Source: Planctomycetota bacterium
Lineage (GTDB): Bacteria; Planctomycetota; Planctomycetia; Gemmatales; Gemmataceae
Direction of reading: 5' to 3'
DNA length: 45,718 nucleotides
Assembly: GCA_021781415.1 (NCBI GenBank)
Contig: JAJXWW010000101.1
Span: 1 to 45,718 of the forward strand
Below the pieces are notes generated by a model, which worked only from the letters and a program-made list of their open reading frames with translations, had not been told where the DNA came from and did not search any database. Made by a program: the position numbers and the translations under genes. Below, one piece after another: positions 25,025 through 34,479 of this stretch. Within the stretch, counting starts at the first letter, position 1. Each line of letters begins with the position of its first letter.

Positions 25025-25100
25025 GGTTCAATTCGCCTGAGAAAATCTCGTCCCTTGCTCCAGTCTCGAACGAATCATCGTTCGCGCCGAGGACACTTTT

Positions 25101-25109
25101 ATTATAGCA
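25101..25109 (-). promoter_or_regulatory. Extended -10 promoter of the dnaJ-rnpA-yidD unit
   Basis: Read on the minus strand, this is TGCTATAAT, a perfect extended -10. No good -35 lies 16-18 bp upstream. It overlaps the last codon of the aminotransferase gene and gives a leader of about 70 nt to ATG 25024. Confidence 0.5.
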
Positions 25110-26445
25110 ATTCCAAAGTCGCCGCTACCGCCGTCACGGTTCGCTCGATGTCGGCCTCGGTATGTGCCGCCGTCGTCATCCCGCCCAAACCCATGAGATC
25201 GACGCCGTGCAATAACATGCCGCAACGAAACGCCGACACCAGACTCGGATCGTTGCCGCCATCGAGCTTGTCCAGCGCTCCTCCGTGGGGAACGAAGTCG
25301 TCGTTTTCGGGCCTCGGCCCCCGATAGCCGGGCAACAGTTTGAAACAAGAAAACTCGCCGTATGCCACCCACTCCGCATTGCGCTCGGCGAAGAGGGCAT
25401 TGAGACGCTTCCGCAAAAGCCGAGCCATGGCGATGGCGTGCGCGCAGGCACTACCGTCGGCAACGATTTGCAGCGTGGCGATGCCCGCGGATGCCGAGAG
25501 CGGATTGGCGTTGAACGTGCCTGGATGGCGCATTTTCTCCTTGCCGGATCGAAAGGCGAGATGATCGAAGATATCGGCGCGTCCCGCGATGCCTCCGCCC
25601 GGCAGGCCGCCCGCGAGAATCTTCGCCATCGTCGTCAGATCCGGTTTGACGCCGTAGTGTCCTTGCGCCCCTCCCGGCGAGACGCGAAAGCCGGTGATAA
25701 CCTCATCGAAAATGAGCAAGCGTTCGTGCCGCGTTGCGATCTCGCGCAGGCCGTGCAAAAACGGTCCACGAATCGGAACCTGGCCCCAATGGCCCCCCGT
25801 CGGTTCCAGAATCACGCAACCGATGGCTGGATCGGAGCGAAGCGTTTGCTCGACGAGGTCGAGATCGTTGGGCGGAACGATGACGGTGTACTCGGCGATC
25901 TCCTTGAGAATGCCAGGCACGGAGGCGAGATGCGGCGCATCGGCACCGGGAAAGAGGAAATCGTTCCAGCCGTGGAAGTGGCCGGCGAACTTGAGGACGC
26001 GCGGCCGTTGCGTGAAGAGACGCGCCAACCGCAGCGCCATCATGGTCGCCTCGGTTCCCGACGCCGTGAAACGCACCCGTTCCGCCGAGGGAACCAAGCG
26101 TTGAACCCATCTGCCCCATTCGATCTCGCGCTCGTGGCAGGCTCCCGGATGGGTGGTCCGCTCCATTTGCTGGCGAACGGCCTCGACGACGGCGGGGTGG
26201 CTGTGTCCGAGTAGAATCGAACCGTGGCCCGACCAATAATCGATCAGTTCGCGCCCCTCGACCGTCCACTTACGACTGCCGAGCGCGCGATCGACGTAGA
26301 TCGGAAAAGGTTCCAGATAGCGCGCGTCGTGGGTGACGCCGTTCGGAAAGATGCCGCGCGCTTGCTCGAAAAGCTGCCGCGAACGCGCGAAGGCATGGGC
26401 GTAGCGTTCGCCCATGGTTCGCTGAGTTACAATCGCCGAGGACAT
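25102..26445 (-). CDS. Class III aminotransferase, glutamate-1-semialdehyde aminomutase-like
   Basis: A 447-aa PLP enzyme related to HemL. Seen: PNGVTHDARY near the N-terminus, SGTEATMMALRLAR, the PLP-stacking region FAGHFHGWND, D248 in LIFDEVITGF, and the Schiff-base lysine K275 in TTMAKILAGG. The following GLPGGGIAGR differs from the PVGAYGG of true HemL. It may therefore be a related aminotransferase rather than the tetrapyrrole enzyme. ATG 26445 follows GGAG at 8 nt. Neither adjacent gene is a haem gene: upstream is an 84-aa unknown gene, downstream is dnaJ. Confidence 0.85.
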   Translation of the reverse strand: MSSAIVTQRTMGERYAHAFARSRQLFEQARGIFPNGVTHDARYLEPFPIYVDRALGSRKWTVEGRELIDYWSGHGSILLGHSHPAVVEAVRQQMERTTHPGACHEREIEWGRWVQRLVPSAERVRFTASGTEATMMALRLARLFTQRPRVLKFAGHFHGWNDFLFPGADAPHLASVPGILKEIAEYTVIVPPNDLDLVEQTLRSDPAIGCVILEPTGGHWGQVPIRGPFLHGLREIATRHERLLIFDEVITGFRVSPGGAQGHYGVKPDLTTMAKILAGGLPGGGIAGRADIFDHLAFRSGKEKMRHPGTFNANPLSASAGIATLQIVADGSACAHAIAMARLLRKRLNALFAERNAEWVAYGEFSCFKLLPGYRGPRPENDDFVPHGGALDKLDGGNDPSLVSAFRCGMLLHGVDLMGLGGMTTAAHTEADIERTVTAVAATLELL

Positions 26446-26566
26446 GAGCCACTCCAAAAATCCTGTATTCGATCCGAATCTATTCCGAGGGTAGTTCTGA
26501 CGGGTTTTCGAGCCGTTTCGCTCCCTCACCGTCGCGGTTCTGTATTCGCCCTTCCGAGACCGATGC

Positions 26567-26821
26567 TTACTCGGGTGCGAGTTCGTACATGCCGCCGCCC
26601 GCTTTTTTGAGCTTGCCCTGTTTGGCTAACTCTTCCCAGACGGCGGGGCCGAACTGATTGGGCGGAGTAATCGCCACGATGCGTCCGCGCGAATGGGTCA
26701 ACGGCCCGCCGCCGAGCTTCGATTCTTCATCGAGTTGCGTCAGCTTCAAGCGTTTGCGAAACGCCTTCAAGGCTTGTTTCAGTTCGTGTTGCGACGGCGA
26801 AGGGTTTTCCGCGGTGGACAT
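26567..26821 (-). CDS. 84-aa protein of a small planctomycete-type family
   Basis: A short soluble protein. The first half is a basic helix (ELKQALKAFRKRLKLTQLDEESKLGG), and the second half reads RIVAITPPNQFGPAVWEELAKQGKLKKAG. I associate this arrangement with a widespread small planctomycete family without known function. The ITPPNQF-to-KLKK part could be a winged-helix-like unit, but this is a guess. ATG 26821 has GGAGG well placed upstream. The gene follows the hybrid kinase by 23 bp in the same direction and is probably on its transcript. Confidence 0.75.
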   Translation of the reverse strand: MSTAENPSPSQHELKQALKAFRKRLKLTQLDEESKLGGGPLTHSRGRIVAITPPNQFGPAVWEELAKQGKLKKAGGGMYELAPE

Positions 26822-26844
26822 CGTTTCCTCCCCAATCGACGAAA

Positions 26845-29800
26845 TTATCCGGCGAACCCATCGTTCTTAGCCAGGTGTTGTTTTAACAGATCCAGCGCTT
26901 CTCGCAACGCCTGCCAGGCTTCGTCCGCTTGACTCAAGTCGCCCCGGCGCGCCATGGTCTCCAGGCGCAAGGCGCACTCAAACGCCAGCTTGCCTCCAAG
27001 GATGCCGACCGCTCCCTTGATCGAATGCGCTCCGCGTTTGACCTTCACGGTATCGGCGTCACACAATCCCTCAATGACTTCCTCGATCATGCGCGGGCAG
27101 TCTTGCAGAAACACCTCCACCAACTCTCGCAGCAAGGCTTCGTCTCCTCCAACGCGCTCCAGCGCCTCGGCCCGGTCGATAATCGGCAGTCCTCGTTCCG
27201 TTCCCTCCTTGCCTTCGGGTTTAAGGGAATGCACGGCGGCAGAGGGTACCAACTCGTGGATGGCCCGATACAATTCGCCGGCTTGAACCGGCTTGGAAAC
27301 ATACCCGTCCATGCCGGCGGCCAGACAGCGCTCGCGGTCTCCCTTCATGGCGTGAGCCGTCAGCGCCAGGATGGGCAGATGTCCGCCCGTCATTCGCTCG
27401 CGGGCGCGGATGGCAGCGGTGGCCTCGAAGCCGCTCATCTCCGGCATTTCCAGATCCATCAACACGAGATCGAACGTCTCGCGCTCGGAGCGTGCCACGG
27501 CTTCTTTCCCATTACAGGCGACTACGACGGTATGCGCTCGCTTTTCCAGAATGCGCGCGGCGAGTCGTTGATTGACGATGTTGTCCTCGGCCAACAACAC
27601 GCGCAGCGGGCGTTCTGGCCCCGTCGCGGCGGCATCTCCGGACAACGACTCCGCCACATTCGGAAGGCCGCCGCTTCGATTGTTTAACAGATCGAGTATG
27701 GTGTTGAATAGTTCGGATTGCTTGATCGGCTTCATCAGCGCGGCCTTAGCGCCGCATTCCCGGCAACGGTCGCCCCCTCCTTGTCGGTCGGATGAGACCA
27801 GCATTAAGATCGTGTCGCCCACGAGATCCGTTTGGTTTCGGATTCGTTCGGCCAACTCGAAACCGTCCATGCGAGGCATTTGCGAATCGATCAACACCAG
27901 AGGATACGGTTCTCCGGCAGCGGCGGCGCGGCGGAGTTCGTCCAAGGCCTGTTGGCCTCCCTCCGAGGTCGTGGGCTTCATCCCCCAACTCGAAAGCATT
28001 TCGTGGAGGATCAACCGATTCGAGGCGTTGTCGTCCACGATGAGGATGGCCAGACCGCGCATGTCGCGCTGTTCGGCAGGAAGACTCGGCCGGAACCCTT
28101 GCGCGGGTGTGAATGGGGCGGTGAAGAAGAATCGGCTGCCGTAAGCCTCGTTGCGATCGCGGAACAGCGGACTTCGCACTTCCAATCGGCCCCCCATCAT
28201 CTCCACCAACTGAGACGAGATCGCCAGCCCCAAACCCGTGCCCCCGAAACGGCGCGTGTCGCCGCCTTCCACCTGCTCGAACGGCTCGAAAATAATGCGC
28301 TGCTTGCCCTTCGGAATGCCGATGCCCGTGTCTGTCACCTCGAACGACAGGAACACGGGATCGGGAGTAGTCGAAGGAAAAGGGAGTTTGACGGCATTTA
28401 AATTCTCACTTTCGCGGTCGAGCGACACGCGAACGATGACTTCGCCGCGCTCGGTGAACTTAATGGCGTTGCCGACCAAATTGACAACGACTTGTCGCAA
28501 TCGACCGAGGTCGCCGACCAAACGATCGGGCACATCCGAGGCGATGCGACAGGCCAATTCCAAACCCTTCTGCTGCGCGCGCAGGCCGAGGGTGCGCACC
28601 GCGTCATCGAGACTATCGCGGAGGGCAAATGGTGCGTATTCCAGCTCCAACTTGCCGGCTTCGATCTTGGAAAAGTCGAGGATGTCGTTGATGACGGACA
28701 GCAGACCGTGGGCGGAGTTTTTGACCATTTGCAGGTATTCGCGCTGCTCGACGGTAAGATCCGTCTCCAGGGCCAGATCCGTCATGCCCAGAATGCCGTT
28801 CATGGGCGTGCGGATTTCGTGGCTCATGCGCGCGAGAAATTCGCTCTTGGCCCGATTGGCGACTTCCGCAGTCTCTTTTGCCTGCCGCCATTGCTCCTCC
28901 ATCTTCTTGCGGCCGCTGATGTCGTGGCTCATGCCGACTAGGCCAATCGGCGCGCCCGTGCCATCGCGCAGCAGGACTTTCGTGGTCGAAAGCCACTTGC
29001 GTTGTCCCGAACGGTCGATCAACAGTTCCTCTCGATTGACGAGCGGCTGCCCCGTACGACAGACCACTTGCTCGTCGCGGTAAAACTGCTCGGCCAACTC
29101 GCGATGGAGAAAATCGAAGTCGCTCTTGCCGACGACCTCTTCCAAGTGCGACGCGCCCAGCGAGCGCAGTGTCGCGGTATTGGCCAAGACGAAACGGCTG
29201 TCCACGTCCTTCACGAAAATGTGATCGGGAAGATTGTCCATCAGGGCGCGGAGCAGGTTGCGCTCGCGCGCCAGCGTCTCCTCCATCGATTTCCGTTCGG
29301 TGATGTCGCGGGCCGTGGCGTAGATATAGCACCGTTCGGCGAAGGGTGTCGCCGTCCACAAAAACCATCGATACGAACCGTCCTTGCACCGATAGCGATT
29401 CTCGAACGAAACGAGATCGCCACCCACCGCGACGAGTTCCTCCGTCACGGCTTTGGTCGCTTCTCGGTCGTCGGGATGGACGAATTGCAAAAAGGGCTGT
29501 GCGGTCAGTTCCTCCAGCGAATAGCCGAGAATGCGCTCGAAGGCCGGATTGAGACGCTTGAAATAGCCATCGAAGTCGGCGATACACAACATATCGAGGG
29601 AGAGGGTAAAAAACCGATCGCGCTCCTCTTCTGCCTGTTTCAGCTCGCTAATGTCGCTGAGGATGCCGTCGAGTCGCCAGCCTGCCCTCTTCGGGCTACC
29701 GTTGTTGTCTCGACTGTCTCGACCGTCCGCTTGTGACGTTTGTGGGACTGTGTGCGGCGCGGCGCGGACGCTCTCGCGCAGCCAGCGCGTGCGCCCGTCC

Positions 29801-30459
29801 GCCGTCACGATGCGATACTCCTCGTTGCATTTCTGCCCCTTGCGCAATTGTTGCACGCCGCGCCGCCAGACGGGCAAATCGTCGGGATGCACGATCTCCT
29901 CCCAGGCGCGAAGCCCGCCGAGAAAGGCTTCGGGCGGCCTACCCGTCAGCGTTTCCACGACCGGCGAGAAGTAGCGGTAGACCCATCCCCGATCCCGGTC
30001 GCATTCTCCGCTCCAAAGACAGTCGGAGACCGAGGCCATGACGCGGCGCATCTCCGCTTCGACCTCGGCCAAACGACGCAACGATTCGTGCTGTACCCGG
30101 ACATCGCGAGCCGTAATCAGCGCCAGAGTCTTGGGTTGGACGTGCAAGCGGGAAATACTGAGGTTGACCGGCATCCAAACGCCATCGTCTTTGCATCGGA
30201 GGAAGAAGCCCTCTTGCGAATGAAAGACGCCCGTGCGCGTGGCTGCCTCGCGGAAGCGGCGTGTCCCTCCCTTGCCACCGAAGCGAAAGAAATAGGTCGC
30301 CGGTTGCGCCATCATCTCGTCGCGTCCGAAGCCGGTCAACTCGAGGGCCATGCGGCTAACTTGTAATAGGCGGTCGGTGTCGGGATCGAAGAGAAAGAGT
30401 GCGTCGCCCGATTCTTCCAGCAAAGCATGGGTCAAATCGTTGTTGTGCGTGGAACTCAT
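26845..30459 (-). CDS. Hybrid sensor histidine kinase with PAS domains, two receivers and HPt
   Basis: A 1204-aa cytoplasmic multi-step kinase with no membrane helix. In order: four PAS domains (about 10-120, 140-265, 285-395 and 400-525); HisKA with H547 in FLARMSHEIRTPMNG; the HATPase domain with GNAIKFT, DTGIGIP and GTGLGLAI; receiver 1 (ILIVDDNASN, LIDSQMPRMDG); receiver 2 (VLLAEDNIVNQ, LMDLEMPEMSG); and a C-terminal HPt domain with the histidine in AHSIKGAVG. This is an ArcB/BarA-like phosphorelay with an extra receiver. ATG 30459 precedes the first PAS and has AAGGGA upstream. The frame stays open further upstream to 30705, but that part has no domain. A separate response regulator with a DNA-binding output is not adjacent. 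Confidence 0.93.
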   Translation of the reverse strand: MSSTHNNDLTHALLEESGDALFLFDPDTDRLLQVSRMALELTGFGRDEMMAQPATYFFRFGGKGGTRRFREAATRTGVFHSQEGFFLRCKDDGVWMPVNLSISRLHVQPKTLALITARDVRVQHESLRRLAEVEAEMRRVMASVSDCLWSGECDRDRGWVYRYFSPVVETLTGRPPEAFLGGLRAWEEIVHPDDLPVWRRGVQQLRKGQKCNEEYRIVTADGRTRWLRESVRAAPHTVPQTSQADGRDSRDNNGSPKRAGWRLDGILSDISELKQAEEERDRFFTLSLDMLCIADFDGYFKRLNPAFERILGYSLEELTAQPFLQFVHPDDREATKAVTEELVAVGGDLVSFENRYRCKDGSYRWFLWTATPFAERCYIYATARDITERKSMEETLARERNLLRALMDNLPDHIFVKDVDSRFVLANTATLRSLGASHLEEVVGKSDFDFLHRELAEQFYRDEQVVCRTGQPLVNREELLIDRSGQRKWLSTTKVLLRDGTGAPIGLVGMSHDISGRKKMEEQWRQAKETAEVANRAKSEFLARMSHEIRTPMNGILGMTDLALETDLTVEQREYLQMVKNSAHGLLSVINDILDFSKIEAGKLELEYAPFALRDSLDDAVRTLGLRAQQKGLELACRIASDVPDRLVGDLGRLRQVVVNLVGNAIKFTERGEVIVRVSLDRESENLNAVKLPFPSTTPDPVFLSFEVTDTGIGIPKGKQRIIFEPFEQVEGGDTRRFGGTGLGLAISSQLVEMMGGRLEVRSPLFRDRNEAYGSRFFFTAPFTPAQGFRPSLPAEQRDMRGLAILIVDDNASNRLILHEMLSSWGMKPTTSEGGQQALDELRRAAAAGEPYPLVLIDSQMPRMDGFELAERIRNQTDLVGDTILMLVSSDRQGGGDRCRECGAKAALMKPIKQSELFNTILDLLNNRSGGLPNVAESLSGDAAATGPERPLRVLLAEDNIVNQRLAARILEKRAHTVVVACNGKEAVARSERETFDLVLMDLEMPEMSGFEATAAIRARERMTGGHLPILALTAHAMKGDRERCLAAGMDGYVSKPVQAGELYRAIHELVPSAAVHSLKPEGKEGTERGLPIIDRAEALERVGGDEALLRELVEVFLQDCPRMIEEVIEGLCDADTVKVKRGAHSIKGAVGILGGKLAFECALRLETMARRGDLSQADEAWQALREALDLLKQHLAKNDGFAG

Positions 30460-30781
30460 GGCGAGTCCCTTTCCACTTATGCGACGAACCGGCTGCGAGG
30501 CGTTCGCGCATCCTCTTCCCGCGAAGGAGCGATGCAAAGCCGGCCATAACCAACGAAGATTCTTATGGAGCTTATCGCCCCACCGTGCGGCACGCAATCC
30601 GAAAGACATTTTCCGATGCGCCTTTTGAGTTTGCCGCGGCGCATCCACTCGGCTTCTCATAGGTTCTACCCTTTCTCCAGCCTCGCTCATTTGGCCACCA
30701 TTCAAACCTCGCCATGTCGTCGCAGTCTTCGAGGGTGCCCCAGATTCCGCGTCCGAATTGCAAGGCGCATAAGGACTTCCG
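30460..30781. other. 322-bp gap between the divergent kinase genes
   Basis: This gap separates the hybrid kinase (minus strand) and the smaller kinase (plus strand). The minus strand is open as far as 30705, so the hybrid kinase could in theory be 82 residues longer. That stretch has no recognisable domain and is rich in Arg and Trp, and I treat it as non-coding. I saw no consensus promoter, terminator or inverted repeat in it. Confidence 0.5.
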
Positions 30782-31669
30782 ATGAAGAGACACCGATTCT
30801 CGGTCGATACTCCTAATGAAGCCGCGGCGAGGCGTTGCCGAACGAAGTCGAAGGGACTCGCTCGGCAAGACGAGGACGAAACGGCGGGAGGCGACCTAAA
30901 AATGATCGGCGAAGACGTGATGGTTCCGCGCAGTGAGGCAGATCAACTCCGACAACAATTGCTGCAAGCGCAAAAGCTGAGCAGCGTCGGAGCCTTGGCC
31001 AGCAGCGTGGCCCACGAATTCAACAACATCCTAACCACGATTATCAATTACACGCGCTTGGCGCTGCGCCATCGCGACGAGGCGTCGCGCACCCAAGCAC
31101 TCGAAAAAATCCTCAAGGGCAGTCAACGAGCGGCCACGATCATCAACAGTATGCTGGGCTTTGCCCGCAACACCTCGACCCAACGCGAGATGGTCGACTT
31201 GATCGCACTCGTGGAAGAGACGCTCGTGCTGACCGAAAAAGATCTGAGCAAGCATCGCATTCACGTCGAGAAGAAATATCACGGCAAGCCGCAAGCCTCC
31301 GTCGTGCCCGCCCAGATCGAACAGGTCTTGCTCAATCTCGTCATCAACGCGCGCCAAGCGATGCCGAACGGCGGACGACTGCGGATTGAAGTGCGCGAGA
31401 ACACACGCACGCAGATGGTCGAGATGAGCGTCGCCGACAGCGGCATCGGCATTCCTCCCGATCGACTGCGTTTGATCTTCGAGCCATTCTTCACAACGAA
31501 GGAACCGGACTCCAACGGACACGGCGGTACCGGCCTCGGTCTGAGCGTGTGTCGACAAATCATCGAACAACATCAAGGCCGCATCCGCGTGGAAAGCCTA
31601 GTCGGCAAAGGCTCCACGTTCACCCTCAAACTGCCGGTGATGCCGCTCGAAGTATCCCACGCCGGCTAG
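30782..31669 (+). CDS. Sensor histidine kinase, NtrB/ZraS-like core without sensor domain
   Basis: A 295-aa protein. The HisKA domain has H78 in SSVAHEFNNILTTI, a motif type seen in NtrB-like kinases. The ATPase part follows with NLVINARQAMP, VADSGIGIPPD, FEPFFTTK and GTGLGLSVC. There is no membrane helix or PAS; the first ~60 residues are basic and unstructured-looking, with a helix EADQLRQQLLQAQK leading into HisKA. ATG 30782 has AAGGA at 5 nt; ATG 30902 (at MIGEDV) is an alternative start. It is transcribed away from the hybrid kinase and has no adjacent response regulator. Confidence 0.88.
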   Translation: MKRHRFSVDTPNEAAARRCRTKSKGLARQDEDETAGGDLKMIGEDVMVPRSEADQLRQQLLQAQKLSSVGALASSVAHEFNNILTTIINYTRLALRHRDEASRTQALEKILKGSQRAATIINSMLGFARNTSTQREMVDLIALVEETLVLTEKDLSKHRIHVEKKYHGKPQASVVPAQIEQVLLNLVINARQAMPNGGRLRIEVRENTRTQMVEMSVADSGIGIPPDRLRLIFEPFFTTKEPDSNGHGGTGLGLSVCRQIIEQHQGRIRVESLVGKGSTFTLKLPVMPLEVSHAG

Positions 31670-31679
31670 ACGGATGGCA

Positions 31680-34148
31680 TCATCGCGGCGTCGCATCGTC
31701 CTCCGAGAGGGCGATGCCGACTTGGCCGACGCGCGGCAACAGTTGCCGGTGGCATGCGGGGCAGGAGACGGCCCCCCAAGCGCGCAGGATCGCCAGGCGA
31801 TCCGGGGCTTGCCATTTTTCGACGCGCGACAGCGACGGCAGGAATTCGCTGAAGGCGTAGCGAAACCAACGCTCCATCCGCAGCGCGAGGAGATCGAGGC
31901 TGCCGGTCGAACGGAAGCGCCGATCGCCGAGGATGAGATCGTTGTAGCGCCATCGCGCGTTCACCTCGACCGCGCGCGGCGTCTCGCGGAACAGTACCTC
32001 TTGCAGCTGAACGCCGCGAACGCACAAACAGATCTGAGTCGGCTTCGGGTCGGTGACGCCGGGTGCGGCGACGAGCCATTCCGGTTCGATCTGCCACAGC
32101 AGCAAATCGGGGATGCGTCCCAGTAACTCGGTTCGTTTGGGATCGGCGGCGAGGTCGAAGACCGAGAGTGGATCGCCGCAGCGATCCCAAGGACGGGTCG
32201 GCCTCAGCGACCACAACAAACGCAGCGCGCAGAGATTCGACACGTCATCCGTTCCCAGCAAGCGGCCGAGGTCGGGAGCGTTTTGGCCGGCGTCGAGCAG
32301 ATTGCGTACCTCGAACCCGGCCTCAAAGGCACGATCGCACAGTAGGGCGCGCGCGCGGATGAGATTCCCTGGCGTCCACCATGACGACTCCCAACCGGCA
32401 AGCAGTCGGTCGGCGAAGTGCAGGGACAGTCGCCCCTCGAAGCATCGCGCCAACAGGTCCACGACCAGGGGGATCGGGTCTGCTCCACGCGCCGCGGCAT
32501 CCTCGACCGACAATCGACGTAACGCGGCCAAATGACCCGGAGGTGCCAAACCCATCGCCAAAGCGTTCTCCGTCCGCTTGACGACATCGAGCAGCAAGGA
32601 TTCGCGCAGCGGCACGTAGCCATCGCCGCAACTGTGGAGAGCCAACCCAGCCAAGAACGCGGAATCGTCGAGCCGATAACCGTCGGCAACCAGACGCGGA
32701 GCCAACATTGTCCAAGCATAGTTCCGCGCGCGCACGCCTTCCGGCAGTGCCGGACGCCACCTTCGCCGCACGAACAGATGGACCGCCAGCGCCAGGGACA
32801 GAATGGCCAGTACGGGCTTGAACGGAGCCATGCCAAACCCGAAGACGCCAAACGACCAGAGGAGAGCGATCGCTACCAGCGGGGCGACGAAGGCGAACAT
32901 CGCGCCTCGGCACGTCAACAATTGCCCCAACTCGCGCCCGCGATAAATCCGCTTTTCCGGAGTGACAATCTCCAAGGAGGTAAGCGGCCCTCGCTCCGAG
33001 ATTTCGACTCGATAGCCGCGCGCGGACAATCGACCGCGATAAACGTTCAGCCTGGCTGCCGGCACCTCGCGCGCCACGGGAACCAGTTCGTAGCACCAAG
33101 GACAGCGCGCCGCGTGCCGCTCGACGGCTTCCTCGATCGAAGAACGTCGCGCTTCCTCGTCGGCCACTCCATGCGAGAGCAACAGACTGTGAAAGCGCGA
33201 GGTCGCCTCGTCGCTGTCCAGACGATGGACCAGCGTTCGACAGCGTTCCAGAAGTTCCACCTCGCGCCGTTCGCAGTAGGCGTCGATCCATTCCTCGATC
33301 ATCGACCACGGATCGCGCACGCGCCGACCGTCGAGAACCAGTCGATGTTCGCTCCACAGATGGACGATCATTTCGGGACGCCGCAGCTGCGTGGGACAAC
33401 GCGGACAGTTCATGCGCAATCGATCTTCCAGGCGCTCGCACAGGGCATCGATGTTCGGATGCTTGCCGACCATTGACTCCAGATTGCGCAGCCGATCGAT
33501 CGATTTGGATTTCCCCAAGCCACTCACGAGCGTTTGCAACAACTCCTCAACCAATTCTCCGTTCGTCGGCGAAGAGCGCAGCACATTGGCCATCGCGGCA
33601 AACTGTGCCTCGACCGGCAAACGGCGATCGAGCAGCAAGCCGCGAAAGGAGGGAATCAGCGCAAGATCGAACGGAGCGGGCAAGTGAGCCAGGACGTACA
33701 AAGCGAGACAGCGCGCCCAAAGTTCCGGGTCGGAGGCCAGAGCCAGGGCCAACCCGGAAACGCGGGTTCTACCGAGGAACGCGCCGAGGGCCACAAGGAC
33801 CGATTCGCGGCGCGGAGAGGGCAACCCCTTTAGCATTTGGCCGAGTGTTCGGGCTAAAAAAACGTGAGCGAGATCGCCGTGATCCTCGAACGCCAACTCG
33901 GTGAGAGTGCGCCACGCCTCGGCGTCGGGACGATCTCCGCCGAGGGCTTCGAGCAGCGCGGCAAAGGTATCTCCGTAAGACCGACGAATGCCTCGAAATT
34001 GGTAGATGCGATGGGCTTGACGCAGATGGGTCTCGTAAGCGCCCGGTCGAAAAGAGGCCCGACATTCGGAACAGACAACCAGCGCTTCGGGAGGAACGGC
34101 GACAGCCGACCCGACGAGACCCCGCTCGCGCTTGCCGCCGTCTGCCAT
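31680..34148 (-). CDS. Large membrane protein with C2H2-like and CxxC zinc motifs, unknown function
   Basis: An 822-aa protein. It has a C2H2-like motif near the start (CSECRASF with HLRQAH), a second one in the middle (CPRCPTQL with HLWSEHR), a CPWC pair, and CPACHRQL near the C-terminus. Two hydrophobic segments (about AMFAFVAPLVAIALLWSF and PVLAILSLALAVHLFV) lie roughly midway, so most of the protein is soluble on both sides of them. Long helical stretches (residues ~90-270) resemble HEAT/TPR-like repeats. ATG 34148 was chosen because zinc motif 1 follows soon. The gene converges with the small kinase. I know of no function. Confidence 0.6.
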   Translation of the reverse strand: MADGGKRERGLVGSAVAVPPEALVVCSECRASFRPGAYETHLRQAHRIYQFRGIRRSYGDTFAALLEALGGDRPDAEAWRTLTELAFEDHGDLAHVFLARTLGQMLKGLPSPRRESVLVALGAFLGRTRVSGLALALASDPELWARCLALYVLAHLPAPFDLALIPSFRGLLLDRRLPVEAQFAAMANVLRSSPTNGELVEELLQTLVSGLGKSKSIDRLRNLESMVGKHPNIDALCERLEDRLRMNCPRCPTQLRRPEMIVHLWSEHRLVLDGRRVRDPWSMIEEWIDAYCERREVELLERCRTLVHRLDSDEATSRFHSLLLSHGVADEEARRSSIEEAVERHAARCPWCYELVPVAREVPAARLNVYRGRLSARGYRVEISERGPLTSLEIVTPEKRIYRGRELGQLLTCRGAMFAFVAPLVAIALLWSFGVFGFGMAPFKPVLAILSLALAVHLFVRRRWRPALPEGVRARNYAWTMLAPRLVADGYRLDDSAFLAGLALHSCGDGYVPLRESLLLDVVKRTENALAMGLAPPGHLAALRRLSVEDAAARGADPIPLVVDLLARCFEGRLSLHFADRLLAGWESSWWTPGNLIRARALLCDRAFEAGFEVRNLLDAGQNAPDLGRLLGTDDVSNLCALRLLWSLRPTRPWDRCGDPLSVFDLAADPKRTELLGRIPDLLLWQIEPEWLVAAPGVTDPKPTQICLCVRGVQLQEVLFRETPRAVEVNARWRYNDLILGDRRFRSTGSLDLLALRMERWFRYAFSEFLPSLSRVEKWQAPDRLAILRAWGAVSCPACHRQLLPRVGQVGIALSEDDATPR

Positions 34149-34275
34149 GATGGTATCCGCAAAGAATCGACTGTCGCAGACTTCTCCACACCTTCTGTTT
34201 GCAGCATAGCCATTCGCCCGCCGTCGTGCAACCGGACGAAAGTAACGAGAAGCCGATCCGAAATGGCTCAATCGA

Positions 34276-34476
34276 TCAACGAGGTTCCGTGCGCAGTTTG
34301 ACTTGCTCGAGCGGAATCAAGGTCCGCGCTCCGGAAGAGTTCGTCGCCGTGGTGCCGGAACACTTGCACGAGCCGCATCCGGCACTCTTGCCGCGCCATG
34401 CGCGAAGCGTTTGCCGGCCGAGATACAGCGACGCCGACAACACCAGGACGAAAACGACGACCAATTGCCAGTCCAT
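34276..34476 (-). CDS. FeoB-associated small Cys-rich membrane protein
   Basis: A 66-aa protein: one membrane helix at the N-terminus (WQLVVVFVLVLSASLYLG), a basic stretch, then CGSCKCSG. It begins 3 nt after feoB on the same strand. Small Cys-rich single-helix proteins at this place are known as FeoB-associated proteins. The cysteines may bind iron or a cluster during ferrous iron passage. ATG 34476 is the only start fitting the helix. Confidence 0.78.
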   Translation of the reverse strand: MDWQLVVVFVLVLSASLYLGRQTLRAWRGKSAGCGSCKCSGTTATNSSGARTLIPLEQVKLRTEPR

Positions 34477-34479
34477 ATT

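Noticed and set aside
25102..26445. Annotation as hemL proper
   Set aside because: The segment after the PLP lysine differs from the HemL signature and no haem genes are adjacent, so only a HemL-like call is made.
30460..30705. N-terminal extension of the hybrid kinase
   Set aside because: No domain, no ribosome-binding site, atypical composition; ATG 30459 has both context and a PAS domain just after it.
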